Source of the DNA: Tigriopus japonicus
Taxonomy: Eukaryota > Arthropoda > Copepoda > Harpacticoida > Harpacticidae
Length of the DNA: 64,000 bases
Direction of reading: 5' to 3'
NCBI GenBank assembly: GCA_010645155.1
Contig: CM021312.1
Coordinates: forward strand, 7,081,489 to 7,145,488
Of this stretch, positions 11,057-25,584 are shown piece by piece; position 1 is the stretch's first letter, and each line of letters begins with the position of its first letter. Under the pieces are notes generated by a model. It ran no database searches. It saw only the letters and a list, made by a program, of their open reading frames with translations, and was not told where the DNA came from. A program made the translations under genes and the position numbers.

Positions 11057-14000
11057 ACCGATCACAAATTGTCGAAACTTACTTTATCCATCTTTGATGA
11101 TTCGTCCCTCCCTCGTGCCTTCCCCCACCATGCCTTCATTCCTTCCGAGGATCCCCGCTCAATCCGATTTGTCTTTCCGCAGCGATTTGTCCGCCGCCGG
11201 CGGCAGCTTCGAAAACGTCCGTTCGTCAGGTCGTCTTCGTCTGATTTTTCCACTGCAAGACGAGCTAGCTTAAGCATGAAGAATGAGGAGGAGGAAATGC
11301 CACGGAATGCGTGGTGCTTGTCGTACACGTTCACGTATTTGGGGTTCTATCAAGTGATAAGTAGTAAGTGGCGTTCAACAGTTCTCCTCCTCCGTCCATT
11401 CATCGGGGTCGAGGGTGTTCTGACGGCGAGTTGAAGCACTCGGTGAGGTTAGTTCAATCCCCTGACAATCGGCCCCCTTCACCGGGTGAATGGCACCATT
11501 GGGCTCCTCGGAATCCCCCTCCGACGCCATGGGGTTGTCCATGAAAGGAAAGAAGAGCGAGCAAAAGAAGACATGCACATGGGGGAGGAATGAAGAAAAA
11601 CCTCATGTCATTCCATTGTTATTGTTTCCTAAACACAATTGAGGATTTCCAGCCGGTTCTTGTCTCGGATTTCTCCCATTCACTTTAGCACGGTGTTTGA
11701 CTGTCGTCGCTTTGGATGAAGTACCGGGGTATACCGTCCGTTGACTACTGAGAATACGACAGACAAGCTAGCCCTTGTATACACACAAAGTGAATTTGCC
11801 AATTTGTCGCCCTCTTGTCTTCGGGTTCAAGTTCCATCGAGTGTGAAACGGAAGCACTTTGCGCCTACCAATATCCATAGAGGCACTACATACCACATTC
11901 GAACGTACAAACAGCATAAATACCTGGGAATTTGGGGTTGAAACATATAGATCATAGAACCGAGAGGCGGAATGAGAAACCTAAGGAGCTTGGTCCATCA
12001 TTAAACCTTCAATGTGTTGGAATAAGTGGACCTCAATGAGCACCACGAGATGGTGCAACTCTTCCATTTTGGAACTGGAGATAGCAAGAGGAGGGAACAA
12101 GAGATAAGGAACGGTTTCACGCGATGTTCCCATCGGAACAGCAGGATGTTTTTCCTTCAGTCGGACTTACATTTGGGTGTCGAGGTGAGATGGAGTTGGG
12201 ATTCGTATACGGACAGTGTGATCCGACTCAGAGAACTAAACGTCAGATGAATCCAAAGATTCTATCGTCCTCGGTGTCAGATAAAAAGATAGAAGCAATT
12301 GGTGATAGATCTTCTTGTTTTCACACTTATGAGAGCGCCAACATATGGAATGAGGGGATTGGTTCCTATGGAACTTGCTACTGAAGGTTCCACACGGAAT
12401 ATATTCATTACTTATGCTACCAAGCAATTTGAAGTTTGAAGATTAGTCAAAGTTATCAAAGTTGAATGATATCAAAATATTTATCAGCTGTTTGATTTTC
12501 ATAACCTCTGTGTTTCAAAATAATGGGAGGAAGTGAGGAAAGAATGCTATGGCTTCATATAAACTGTATTTGTTACAGGGTCCATTAATAGACACACTCA
12601 CAGAAATACGAGTGCAATCTCCAAGTCTGTCTGCGCCTGCAGGTTTCCTTTTCTTTCTGTCTATTGTTGTTCAATAGCAACTTAAGTACACACAAAGTAG
12701 TGGAAATCAATCAGCTCTGGCCATCTATCAACTGAGGTGAGGAACCATTCAACAATGGTCCACCAACACATCATAACCGCGCACACTGTGCTTTCAAAAC
12801 ACCTTATTCCGACTCTTGATAGACTCGACGTACATTTCCCCTCTTAAATGGAGACTTTTCCACCGAGTGCATTTTGCCCATCGAACAATACTCGTTTTCG
12901 GGAGTTTTTGGCGGGTGGAGAAAGCTTTTGGAAACTCCTGCAAAGTACCATTGAGGATCTCGAAGTGAGACACCTAGGTAAATATCCTGGACGAGCCCAG
13001 TGGAGACAGGCAGAGAGGGTGGGGTGAAGTGGAGGTAAACCCTTGAAAAATACTGACATAAGCCTCTCGATATCCTCTTAGCTGACACAATGACCAACGC
13101 GATCTTGTCAATATGTTCATGGCTGATTTGATCTCATTGGCCGAGGAAACCCCGGAACTCTCCGTTCGACGTCCTTTTGTTGGAGGTGTCAATTTAGCGA
13201 GAGCGCCAACTTAATCTAGTTGTTCAAGGGAGAAAGAAGACGGAGAAGACTTCCACCGTTTCAAAATTGAAGAGATTGGATTTTCTTTTGGATGGCAAAA
13301 TCAACCGGCTGATACTACCACTGATACATCTTTCACGGCGAACAATAGGTTATCATCAGTCTCAGGCATTGCTTCAGCTACCTTCGCTTTGATTCCAACT
13401 CAATTGAAGTTCTTTCAAGTCATTACTATTGTATGGCAGTCCATCGATTTGGTGCTGTTCTTGAAGCTCATCGATTTTGACGGAGCTGCTGGATCGACGA
13501 CTTGGCTATTCGCTCCTCCTTTGACTGGTGTCTTTCAAAGTGGTTGGATAATGCTCTAAATGCCAGTTTCAGATGGTTTCAACTTGACCAATTTATTGAT
13601 GACTTTTTAAATGCGAATCTGTACAGGGAGTGTGGCAAAAATCGTGTTAAAAATAAAACTAAAACAGGTACCATTCTCGAATTGTTCATTTTATAGAAGA
13701 TACAAAAATTACTTGGATTGTGACAAAAACTGTGTCGAAAGAACAACTTCAGATTCTTCTTTAATTCAAAAGGCTAAATTCTTTCTTCCTGACTATCACG
13801 GAATGATGTTCTTCACTTTGGTAGCATCTTCTCCTCTTCAATTATTGTCTATGGAGGAATTAGGTCCTACGAGTGTAAACATTGCTCATAATAATTGCCC
13901 AACCATACTTATTTATTAGATACCTTCCAATTGCTTAATGGAGAAGGCGAGGCAGTTCGTTCCTTTTTTAGCAGAACTTAGATTTGAAGCTGGTTACAAA

Positions 14001-14199
14001 CTAAAAAAAATATTGAAGGTGCCTTTAAAAGCCTAATATTGAAAAAAATTAAGCTGCAGATTTAGGCCAAAAACCCTGTATTTTACTCCTTGAAACGTGT
14101 TTAACTCTACTTTGGCGACAATTTTGACCAAACTGAACCACGATGGTTTAGACAAGTGCACTATTGGTGTTAAGATAGATTAAACGTATTCCATTAGAA

Positions 14200-14381
14200 T
14201 AGTGATGGACTTCGGTTTCGTCTAACCCTAGACAGTAAACGACTTCAAATCCTCAACTTTCCTCAACCAAAAAGCAAAGCACCATTCATCTTTTTGCATT
14301 ATGAAAAACATCGAAAAATGTCCGTTAAACTTCCCGCATTACGAATATTTTCTTTTTGATTTCGGTTTCGGTCCTTGACTA
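14200..14381. repeat. Possible degenerate hAT-like short element
   Basis: The left end begins TAGTGATGGAC and the right end closes with GGTCCTTGACTA, imperfect inverted copies of each other (about 9 of 12 positions). They resemble the ends of the clearer element at 38228-38570. TTCGGTTTCG blocks lie next to both ends, as in that element. No matching 8-bp target duplication is visible, so this may be an old or rearranged copy. Confidence 0.3.
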
Positions 14382-17300
14382 CTCCATGCTTGCTGCCCAT
14401 CATCACCGTCTATGGTGTCAGAGTTCTGTCGTTACCACGTTCATCCCCGCCGAGATTCGACATCAATTTTCCCTCGCTCTCACCGGGAGTTTCCGCACCT
14501 CCCACCCCTGTTCAATATGATTTTTCAATGTACTGGAATGTGTCGAGAGCAGCATAATTTGATGAATCGACAAGTGCCGCTGCTAACACCATCACGATTG
14601 TTCACCAAATTTAGGAGCATTTCATCAGAATCCAGAGAAATAGTCTACCTGTGAGAGATGATGGCGATGATAATGATGTTGCGAACGGTGCTCAATTAAT
14701 TCGTAGAATGGGGATCTAGCACTCGGATCGATAATCATTATCACGTTAACCTGATGATGTGTTCATCAATTGAGTGCCCTCTTCATTACTGTCAAATAAA
14801 TCGACCGCAGATAAGCCCAGATCTCTGTTAAGCTTGAGCTCCAATTTCCAACGGGCTTCTTGAACTCTCATGAATTCATGGATAGCTTTTAAAACTTAGC
14901 CGCCTTTTTCTCATGGGGTAGTTCAAAAATATTATTATCTCTAGGAGTCAGATCCAATTAAAGTTGGCGTATGATTGGTCTTGTGTCGGGCGAGGAAACT
15001 TTTCAAAAATGTGCACACGCTAGATCGAACCCTTGATGTCAATTACTCTCAAGTGAAATTCTACACCCTCGTCGGGACTCAGACACAAAAAGCAGCGAGA
15101 CACAGGAGACCTTTCCACTTCCACTTCCATCCCAACCTAATTCTAATACGGTCCTGCACATTCGCTCACCGTTCGTGGCTGGTTGTCATTGTGGAACTGA
15201 CATTTTGGTCCCACATCCGCTCGTCATATTTCCCATCACAAAGCATATGGAGACAGCTGAAGCTGCTCCAATGCTGATATTTACTCATCAAAAGTCGTTG
15301 ATGGACCATTTGTGATCTGTGGTTCTTGACCAGAATGATTGATTTTCGACGATGGAACGTGGATCCTGCCGAGAGTTATGAATTTTTGATAGCGGTTGGG
15401 AGTAGTCTTCACATTTTGAGCAGCTCCCTACCCATCTCCATGATTTTAGGAGGAGAAAGAGGAGGAGGTTGTGGTTGAATGGGCTTCGGATGCAATTTGA
15501 GCTCCTTCCTCAGTCGGTAATCTTCGATATATAGTCTAGGCGGATATTAGTTCCCAAAATGGTAGCCTTCTTTCGGAGAGAGACTTGGCTGAGCTCATTT
15601 ACGCATCCAAACACGGCATAATATAAATTCCCTTCTTTTTATCGAAGATCAAATCTGCCACCTCATGTCCTATTTAATATCTTAATCAAGACGACCCTCT
15701 GCCAGGCTGGCACAATCAAATAGACAACTCATTTCTCATCAAATAATTCACTCCCCTACCATGGTCCAATTCTTTCCCCCTTTTCATCGTAATCAGGGTT
15801 GCCGTGGTTCCTAAAAGAGCCTTGAAATCAGAGACAAAACCATTGAAAAGCACCATCGGGAACCCTCGTTGCCTTTGGCCTCCCTCCCATGAAAAAACTC
15901 ATTCAAAGCTCAGCTGCATCCCAATAATACCCGACATTGCTCGTCATGCATTCGCACCTTCCATTCTTTCTTGTTCGTTCCACAGATGATTATGAAGCTT
16001 TGCATCATTGGCCTGTGTTTGCACCCGTGTTCCCCCCTTCAAGTTACTCTTCAACGAGTGTTTCAGTAGCTCTTCGTACCAAGGCATCTAGTTGCAAGGC
16101 GTTTAGGAGCAGTGTCTTGAACCACCCTGGCTCACCTTCCGACAATCAACACCTTCAGGCTAAAGAGATGAAATCCACTCAATCATCTTTCATTCTTCTT
16201 GCACTGGACAACAATCCTCAGTTCCTCAGGTTCCTGAGACTCAAAGTACCCCTGCTGACGAGATAAGATCCAGTACGAGGGATGAAACAAAAACCGAAAT
16301 TTCAAGTACAGGATAACAACCATGAAGACAGTTAGAGACGGTTTTTTGGTGGTAGGTGTCGTTGTTCTGTCTATTATTTCCGTCGTCCCAGTCTCTCGCT
16401 ACCCAATGAATTAGAGCCAATCTGATCAATCGTGTAACATCTGGTGGAGATCTCAAGCGTTTGATGGAGAGCTTTCGGATCTACTCGACCGTCTTTATGG
16501 GATGTGTGTGGGTATGGAGGTACGATGAGGAGATAGGCAGGAATTGGATGTGACATAATGGTTTTAACGAGATCAGTCAATATATTTACACACAACGACG
16601 GCAGACCGACCGAGCTCCTTCTCGTGAGTAGTGGATTGAACAAGTGTCGATGGGACTTTTAGGCGTTGTTTTCTCTTCAGATCAGTCTTTAGTGCTCGTC
16701 TCTCTTTGCCCTTGTTGTCTGCTATTGCTCTAAGGGATGTTGTAATTGAATTTAACTTGTCTCACTCCTTTTCAACGGCAGGGATGCGAGGGAAACAGAG
16801 GTTCTAGGGTTGGAACTTGGAACACGAGGAATGAGCAAAATAAATCGGATTAGGTGAAAGGGGTTAATGCGTTTTGTTGGAGATGGAAAGAAGCGCCGGA
16901 ACATCAGGAACGATTGGGATGCGTTGGATTTGTGAGACCTGAGGCCATTTGGATGATGTCATTACATCAATCTCAGGCATTAACCACAGTCTATTTGTCA
17001 GCAACAAACATGCCGCTATCTCATGTTCCTGGCGTACTCCTCGAGGCTAAAAAGGATGCGAATATTGGAGGGATTCCATTATGGTACAGTTCTTCTAAAA
17101 TGTGGAAATATGGAAGGGTAAAAGTTACTTTAATTCTAACTTGCTTGCCGATTTCAATGTGTTATTGAATCCTTGACGACGGGAGGCCCTGATGAAGTTT
17201 ATCATTTGTGGGGCAAAAACACAGTGACAATGATGATAAAAGTAAACATCGATAAAAGGCATAATGGTGAGGAACAATGTGGTTAATTGTTGTCTTTATT

Positions 17301-20300
17301 GAAAAACTAATGTACACTTGTGCTTGTCTTCAGGGTAACTAAAGTTAAAAAAAGTGTGCTTTTAATTGTCAACTCTATTAAATTTTAAGTTATTATTAGT
17401 TATTATTATAAATATAAATATATTATATAAAGTTATTATTAACTTAAGTCAGTGCTCAATGCAACATGCAACAGAGATCATAAAACGATGACTGAGGTGC
17501 TACTCTTGTGTTACAAAAATACTTCAAGATGTCTCCCTTTAATTATCGATGGTTTGACGAGGCCACACGTAGTTTTTGACGTGGAGAAGAAAAGTTTGAT
17601 TTCTTCATCACTGGGAACAAAATTTCCAATTATCATTAACCCATGAGTTACATTCCAAAGTTGATTCAATTACCCGAGAATTTGCTTTTCAAAGGATCTG
17701 GAAACTTTATTTTAGGAGTGGCTCTTTCAATTGCACATCGAAACAACCCAACACAAAATTTTCATTGTCAAGGGCATTTTTATCTTCATTTTTCAGTTGA
17801 TTTTCGGATGGTAGTTAATGCGAAAGGTACAAACTAGGGACCCTCTTTTATAGACTGGCCGTCTTAGGCTAAAACAAAAGCAGTAGGCAAAGCTAAAGAT
17901 CAACATTCAGCTGATATCAAAATATCTTCTTTCAAGTACAGAAGCTCATATGAAAGAAGCGTCGTCAGAACACTAGCGACGGTGGCTTTTTCTTGAGGCT
18001 TTAAAAAAGTCAAACAAACCGGGAAGTGCAAGAGGAAAAAAATACAGTAAAGAGGAGCCTTTGACCGAAAAATATCCATGGAAGGCCTTGAATCTATCTT
18101 CTTTAATGATCCAATGACTGGATCACTCTTTACTGGCATGATCTATGTCAATTGATTGCAAATTCGACTTTTGTTATAACTTGAACTTCCTGATTAATGG
18201 TGGCGACAACAACGGCAAACATTTAAGGCTTTGAAAATGCCAAACAACTTGCCTGTGCCGACGCTTCTTTCCCACGACCTTCTTTAGTTTCAAGTTTTCA
18301 CCCGTGACCTAAAACACAGAACTCGGTTGCTTATGCAACATTGTCTCTACACTTAAAAACTGGTCTCAAATGATTCTGGAACATTTAAAAAGACTTCTCT
18401 AGCTCATTTAAACGCCGTGGGATATTTAACGGAGGAACGAGCACCACCAAATATTTCACGTTTTCAAATAGCCTACCCGTTTTGTGCAAATCCCAGAATC
18501 TCAAAAGTAAGATTTTGTGAAATATCAGGTTTACATCAAAGATGACTGAGAAGAAGTTTAATCAGTCTTTGTTAATCTTTCTTTGACTTTGATAAAGCAA
18601 ATCTTGAGCAATATTCTTACAGCCTCATTACGAAGATTCTTTTTAGATGACCCACTGCAAAGCATTATACGCAATTTCACCTACTTCTGAAAAACTATTT
18701 TTGAATTTTAATTTAATTATCTTATATGTTTGAAGTTGGTGTTCTAGTGGGGGAAAACTATTCATTCTAACAAATTTTCAAAAACAAAATGGCATTTTAT
18801 TTAACTAAGCATTAACGAGGAACCATTTCAAACAGGACTTATGTATTCGCATAATTACCTAACACCTCTGGGACACTTCGGCATTAGCAAGTTCAGGTTA
18901 TTTTCCTATCATGGTGAAAATACTTGAACAATTTTCGATAAAACTATTAAAGAAATTAAACATCCGAGCAGAATTCCAGCTCCTTAACCTTTTAGAGTGA
19001 ATGCTAGTATCACATACTTATTGGTGAGCGTTTTTAAGAAACAAGCAACTTTGGTGGGCACAATTGGCCGTGGTTTGTTAACATTGCTCAAGCATTTTTG
19101 CAGCTATCAAAGACTGAAAATAAATTTTTGAGACTTATTTCGTTTGTATTGTGTGCATTTTTCGGTCTCAAAAAGGTAAAACAATGTAGTATGAATAACA
19201 AAAAGAACGAAGTTCACTTTGTATGACTGAGCTCACATAACGGGAACTTATGATCAAAGGTGGCCTGAAAAGATTTGTTATGATTATTTTTTGCTTGTTA
19301 TACATATTTGCTTGGATCGCACATTCATCTTTCAATAACAATCAATATCAATCTTTTTCCAAAACAGTATTTAGAACATGTTAGCTGCCATCAATCCATC
19401 ACCTATTCCTTCTTACAACGAAACGGCTTCAACAATATCTTCAAAATTTTACCAAATCTCTTTCCAACCTTTCTTGTTTCTAAATACCAATACTCTGTCT
19501 AATACATCAGGAGGTGTCAGCGAGTAGCATTAAACAATAGACAAAATAAAAACTGTGCACAGAATCTCCTTTTCTAATTACTTTGAATAATGCAACAATA
19601 TATTCGTAATGCAACACAAGAACAGCGAAGGAAAAAGAATGACTTCTTAAAGAAGATGTTTTTAAATTGTCAGTTGACACCAACTTGGTATTAGGTAAAG
19701 AAACTCACATGCCATAAGCACCTTCTTTAGTACTAGGAATGAACATTGCAATGCTTGTGGAAATCATCCACAGAACAAGTGTTAAGACTAGAGGGCTAGT
19801 TTTACAAGAGTATGAACATGAAATCGAGTGGTCTCAATTATGACCAAGTGTCTCTGCAGTACTGTATTACAAGAGGGAACGGAAAGTCCAAGTAAAAGTC
19901 TTATGTATAGGAGAAATTGCATGTTCATTTTCAAAACTTGCAATCTTTACAATTTTTTGAAAATATATCGTCAACAAAATGTTACACCTTTTATTATTAA
20001 CACTTTCTTTTTCTCGAATCCTCTGGAGGCGTTGATCTTGAGTGGGCCTACCCAATGCCATGATCGTACTCTTCTGATGAAAGTGCTCTAGTCAACACCA
20101 AAGAAGTTACGAAACATGTCAATTTAAACCCGCCACTCTGAGCACATCATTGTCTTGCTCCACATTAGTTTGCCTTTTCGCATGAAGTTAAGCCAGAATG
20201 TGAACAAAGGTCGTAAAAAGAACAAGTACGGGAGTTAATGCATTTGCGTAAAAACTTCTTCCTCTCAGGTATTAACCTTTTTTTGCTTCACTGAGAAATA

Positions 20301-20510
20301 TTTATGATAGAGGGTAAGGAAGGAGCAGACACTTGTGAGCATGTTTTGTCTTTCTCTATTGCTTTTAAGGTTCTCCAAGTATACACTTATTGTCTCTCTG
20401 CTATCTTTCCGTATTCCATAAGTCGTGATGCAATACGGCATCGTGACCAAAGTACTCCTACAACAATATTGAGAGTCCTTATCACTCACGCGAAGGAATC
20501 CTTCGTGATC

Positions 20511-23500
20511 ATGAAGTTTTGCAACACTCCATTTTGGGATATCAACCAAACATGGAACACAGAGGAACCAGATTTCCCTTTGTGCTTTCATCAAACCGTT
20601 TTGGTCTACGTACCATGTCTATTTTTATGGCTCCTCACACCAGTGGAACTCTGTTGGATCAACTCCAGTCAGAGCAGGAATGTTCTTTGGAATCCCATCA
20701 ACATTGCCAAGTTCCTTTGTATTGGTGTTTGCTTGATACTGGACTTGATCAACTTGAGTTTTATCTTGGTGCAACTTGGGACATCGAGCGACATCGTGGC
20801 CATTTCTGATGTCTTGAGATCGTTGATATTGGTCTGTACTCTTGGTTTGGCTCTAACCTTAACCTTTCTGAATAAGCGAATGGGTTTGACCACTTCAGCC
20901 ATCTTGTTCTTGTTCTGGTGGTTATTGGTTTTGTGCTTCAGTCCAACTTTTGCTTCAGTCATTCGCTTTGGAGCCATAGCTACGCCAAGGCCAATGTGGA
21001 ACATGGAACAATCTGTAATATACACGTTCTATTACGCATTTTTGGTAGCCACCGCTTTTCTGAATTGTTGGGCAGATCCCCCACCCACATATTGGCAGAT
21101 TGAAAGTAAGTGCAAGAATCAGTGTTGGAGTTTATTTTGTTCATAAACATGTGTTCCAATTTCCTTCATAGAACAAGTTGAGACTCCATCGCCAGAACTA
21201 TTTGCGTCTTTTCCAAGCAAGGTCTTGTTCAGTTGGATGAACGGACTATTCAAAATGGGGTGGAAGACTCCTCTGAATGGGAATAATATGTATGACCTGA
21301 AACCAGATTTGATGAGCCGATTCTTAACAAAAAGGTGGAACAGGTTGAAGAAGTTCAAAATGGACCCTGTGGCATATGAGCCTAAGGTCAGCATTTATAA
21401 AACGCTCGGTCGCTCATTTTGGCTGTCCTTCCTTTGGGCAACTTTCTTTCAAGTGCTCACTTTGATTTTAAATCAGGTAAACATTTATTCAAATAGGGTG
21501 TACCGAAAATACTTCATGGCGTTTTGACTTGTTCCAGTTGTCACCTCAAATTTTGAGCCTTTTGATCAGCTACACCACGAGTTCTGAACCAGAATGGAAA
21601 GGCTATCTTTACATGACGCTAATGGTGGTGGTGAACATGCTAAAAACCTTGACCCTCTCCCACAACTTTTTCATGTTCACCGTAATTGGCCAGAACGTTC
21701 GCACCATGCTTATTTCCGCCATCTACGAAAAGACATTTCTATTGAGTTCATCTTCCAGACGACAAAGATCAGGTGCGGCTAAAAAAAAAAGAACTTCAGC
21801 CAAAGACGAGTGTTGATATTTTCTATTTATTGCAGTTGGGGAAACTGTGAATCTTATGTCGATAGACTCGGAGCGAGTCTCTACAATCATTGGTTCCTTG
21901 AACACAATTTGGTATAGTCCTACAGTGATCATCTTGTCCTTGGCTTTCCTATGGGAATACGTTGGACCATCTTGTTTGGCTGGTTTAGGGGTCATGATCA
22001 TTCTAATCCCGGTGAATGCAATCCTGTCAGCCAAGATCAAAAAGTATCAAGTGATTAACATGAGGAAGAAGGACGCTCGATTAGAAGTGATGAATGAGAT
22101 TCTGGATGGGATCAAAGTCATGAAACTCTATGCTTGGGAGCCTTCGTTTGCTCAAAAGGTCAGCAAGGTCCGCGATGAAGAAGTTGAAACTTTGAAGAAA
22201 ATTTCGTATCTCGGCGCTGTTCAGACTCTTTTGTTCAATTCGGCTGTGTTTTTGGTCACTCTTGCCACTTTTGCAACCTATGTCTTGGTGGATCCTTCCA
22301 ACATTTTGGATGCTCAGAAGGCTTTCGTGAGCATTTCGTACTTCAACTTGATGCGAGTGCCCTTGAATCAATTACCCATGTTAATCATTCAAGCCATTCA
22401 AGCCTTGGTTTCTCATAAACGTTTGGATTCTTTCCTCAACGCTCCCGAGATTGACGAAGATGCCATTACCAATGATCCTGACAACAAGGTAGCCATCCAC
22501 ATTCAAGATGGTTCCTTTGCTTGGGATCATGATTCAAGTCTTCAAAACATCAATCTGAAAGTCAAACGAGGCTCTTTAGTCGCTATTGTGGGACAAGTTG
22601 GGTCAGGAAAATCATCTCTAATCTCGGCTATATTGGGCGATATGCAGAAGATTTCAGGATCCGTGAACGTGGATGGAAGTGTAGCATATGTTCCACAGCA
22701 AGCTTGGATCCAAAATGCCTCCGTTCGGGATAACATTACTTTTGGCCGAGAGTACTTTGAAAACATCTACAAAGAGGCCGTGAAGGCTTGTGCTTTGGAA
22801 GAGGACTTTCTCATTTTGGACGATGGGGACCAAACTGAAATTGGGGAGAAAGGTATCAATTTGTCGGGCGGTCAGAAGCAACGTGTTAGTTTGGCTCGAG
22901 CTGTTTACAACAATCGGGACATCTATCTCTTTGACGATCCTTTGTCTGCTGTGGACGCACATGTTGGAAATCATATCTTTAGGGAGGTTATGAGTAGCAG
23001 GACAGGGGTTTTGAGGAACAAGACTCGAGTCCTTGTGACCCATAGTTTGTCTGTTCTTTCTGAGGTCGATATGATCATTGTCCTGAAAAATGGGACCATC
23101 ACAGAAATGGGAACCTATGAAGAACTCGTTTCTTCTCAGGGTGCGTTCTCATTCTTCCTCGCGGAATATGGAACAACCTTGCCTCAAAGTTTAAACGAAG
23201 TGGAAGGAATGGAAACCTTTAAAGAAACAATTGACACCATTATGTTAAGGAACAAAAATGGTCCAAAACATTCACCGTTGACACATCAGGATGAGCCGAC
23301 GCACGTTATTTTTGGTCAAAAAAAACGCCGCAACTCTGCATCGTCTGGAACCATGGGAAATGCGCTAAGTTTAAGGAAACGGAAAGTTAGCCATGATTCA
23401 AAAACTAAACCCTCAACAGAACGTCCCAAACGAAAGCCAAAGATATCAAGGAAGAAGAAATTGATCGTGGAGGAGAAATTGGAAACTAAAGCTGTGTCAA

Positions 23501-25242
23501 TTGAAGTTTATCTTTACTATGCCAGGGCAATCGGAATCTGTGTGACATTCTCGATCCTGCTTCTGTATGCTGTTAATCAAGGCTTCTCAGTGGGAACAAA
23601 TGTATGGCTGGCCAAATGGTCAGATGATCCAAATTCAGCCATTCCAAGTATTAGAAACTTGTATTTGGGTATTTATGGGCTCTTGGGTGGGGCTTCGGCG
23701 GTGACAATCATGGTCGTCTACTTGATCGTCACGATTGGAGGCTTGAATGCCTCCACCAAACTGCATAATAACATTTTGACCACGGTTTTGGCAGCACCAA
23801 TGATGTTTTTCGACACCAATCCAAAAGGACGAGTTTTGAATCGCTTTAGCAAGGATGTGGATGCCGTGGATTCGAGTGTCCCTGGTAATTTCAATGGCTT
23901 CTTCAAGTTCCTTTTCAACACGTGCGGGACTATCGCCATCATTTGCTTTACTAATCCTATTTTCATTGCCATTTTTATACCCTTGTTCGTCTGTTACTAT
24001 TTCATTCAGAAGGTGTACATCGCCACTTCAAGACAAATTAAGAGGCTCAATTCCATTGCCCGATCACCAATCTACAGTCTCTTTGGCGAGACTCTCTCTG
24101 GAGTGGTTACCATTAAAGCGTTCAAGCTCCAAGGCAATTTCATCGAGCAGAATCATGGCATGGTCGACAACTTTATGGCAAGCAACTATTTGAACTTTGC
24201 CGCTAATCGATGGCTATCTATTCGATTAGAAATGTTAGGCAATGTCGTGATCCTTTTTGCTTCCTTATTTGCGGTCTTGGGCAAGGATGTCATGAATCCG
24301 GGAGTGGTTGGACTATCGCTAAGTTATGCCATGCAAATCACAGGTTCCTTGAACTTTTTGATCCGATTAGTCTCTCAGATCGAGAATAACATGGTGAGTG
24401 TGGAACGAATTCAAGAGTACGAAATGGATGTGGATCAAGAGGCAAGTTATGCTCTCGTTACTGACCCTTCGGATGGCAAAACATGGCCTCCCCAAGGAGC
24501 AATCCGATTTCAAGACTATAAAACAAGATATCGACCCGGTTTGGATCTAGTTCTTAGAGGAGTCACTTGTGATATCGAAGCGGGAGAAAAAGTTGGAATC
24601 GTGGGACGTACTGGAGCTGGGAAATCCTCGTTAACCATGGCTTTGTTCCGCATGATCGAACCTGCTTCAGGCAGCATCTTCATCGATGGCGTCAATATCT
24701 GTTCTCTAGGTTTGGGTTTCCTCCGGTCTCATATCACCATAATCCCCCAAGATCCGGTCCTATTTTCGGGGTCCATGCGTCAGAATTTGGACCCTTTTGG
24801 ACATTTCTCCGACCCTGACATTTGGAAGGCCTTGGAACTGAGCCATTTGGGACAGTATGTTTCGAGTCTGAAGATGGGATTAGATCACGAGATAGCTGAA
24901 GGAGGCTCTAATCTGAGTGTGGGCCAAAAGCAATTAGTCTGTTTAGCCCGAGCTTTGTTGCGAAAAACCCAAATCTTAATCTTGGATGAGGCTACCGCAG
25001 CTGTGGATTTAGAAACCGATGACCTCATCCAGACCACGATTCGAAAAGAGTTTTCGGAGTGCACCATTCTGACCATTGCCCATCGATTGAACACCATCAT
25101 GGATTGTGACAAGATCATCGTGTTGAGTAATGGAATCATTGCTGAAATGGGCTCACCCTCGATACTGTTGCAAGATCAGAGGTCCATTTTCTACGATATG
25201 GCTCAGAACGCGGGATTAGTCTACACAAGTTTCACAAATTAG
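20511..25242 (+). CDS. ABCC1-like: ABCC1/MRP1-type multidrug resistance-associated protein, 1513 aa, four exons
   Basis: This is an ATP-driven membrane exporter of the ABCC family, which moves glutathione, glucuronide and sulfate conjugates and some drugs. Exons are 20511-21105, 21172-21476, 21538-21772 and 21836-25242. The three introns are 61-66 bp with GT..AG ends and matching phases. The length is close to human MRP1 (1531). Exon 1 encodes an N-terminal multi-pass TMD0 beginning MKFCNTPFWDINQTWN, which aligns with the start of MRP1 and decides the ATG. NBD1 has Walker A GQVGSGKSS (about 631), signature LSGGQ (721) and Walker B IYLFDD (741). NBD2 has GRTGAGKSS (about 1302), LSVGQ (1405) and ILILDE (1425). 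As in other ABCCs, the Walker B of NBD1 has Asp where NBD2 has the catalytic Glu, so site 1 is probably weak. The linker (about 870-920) is unusually basic. The last 3.4 kb has no intron. Confidence 0.95.
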
Positions 25243-25400
25243 TCAAGAATCCCTACGGTAGCGACTAAAGTACATCTTATGAGATATCATTCTTGCGGTT
25301 AGTTTAAACTTGACCTCGAGTTCAATCAAGAACACACGGTTGTTATGATAGAAGAAAAAAAAAGAAGACTAGAATGAGATAGATAAAATGTGTATTCAAC

Positions 25401-25406
25401 AATAAA
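25401..25406 (+). promoter_or_regulatory. Polyadenylation signal AATAAA for the ABCC1-like gene
   Basis: A canonical AATAAA lies about 160 bp after the stop codon at 25242, in the AT-rich interval between this gene and the converging acyl-CoA synthetase gene. It is the only clear hexamer on the plus strand there. Confidence 0.6.
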
Positions 25407-25584
25407 ACATTAAAACGTTCTCTTTGTCCAATGAATTGAGGGGGGAAGCAGAATGAATATTCTCTGTTCTTGTTGGGGTAACAATTACATCACAATGAAT
25501 AGAAAAACAAAGTGTGTGTTTGAATAACTGGGTACAGTGAAAATTTAAGAAAAGCACAACTTCAACAAGAAGGTGTGCTCATAT

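Larger units (their letters stand above)
8810..20510. other. Long gene-poor region
   Basis: About 11.7 kb holds no gene I can support. The sequence is AT-rich, especially 17330-17450 (TATTATTA-type) and 18650-19700. Simple sequence occurs at 9210-9225 (GTAT repeats) and 10966-11056 (ATC/CAC trinucleotides). Two stretches, 10930-11560 and 12800-13200, are less AT-rich than their surroundings and have overlapping open frames on both strands. I recognise nothing in their translations and do not call genes there. Distal 5' exons or regulatory DNA of the flanking genes could lie here. Confidence 0.45.

Noticed and set aside
20304..20510. Upstream in-frame extension of the ABCC1-like first exon
   Set aside because: MKFCNTPFWD at 20511 aligns with the start of MRP1, while the upstream residues have no counterpart in the family.
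21106..21171. Read-through of the first ABCC1-like intron as coding
   Set aside because: GTAAGT donor and TTCATAG acceptor in matching phase; the residues across the junction (WQIE to KQVETPSPELF) are sensible and the intron reading ends at a stop.
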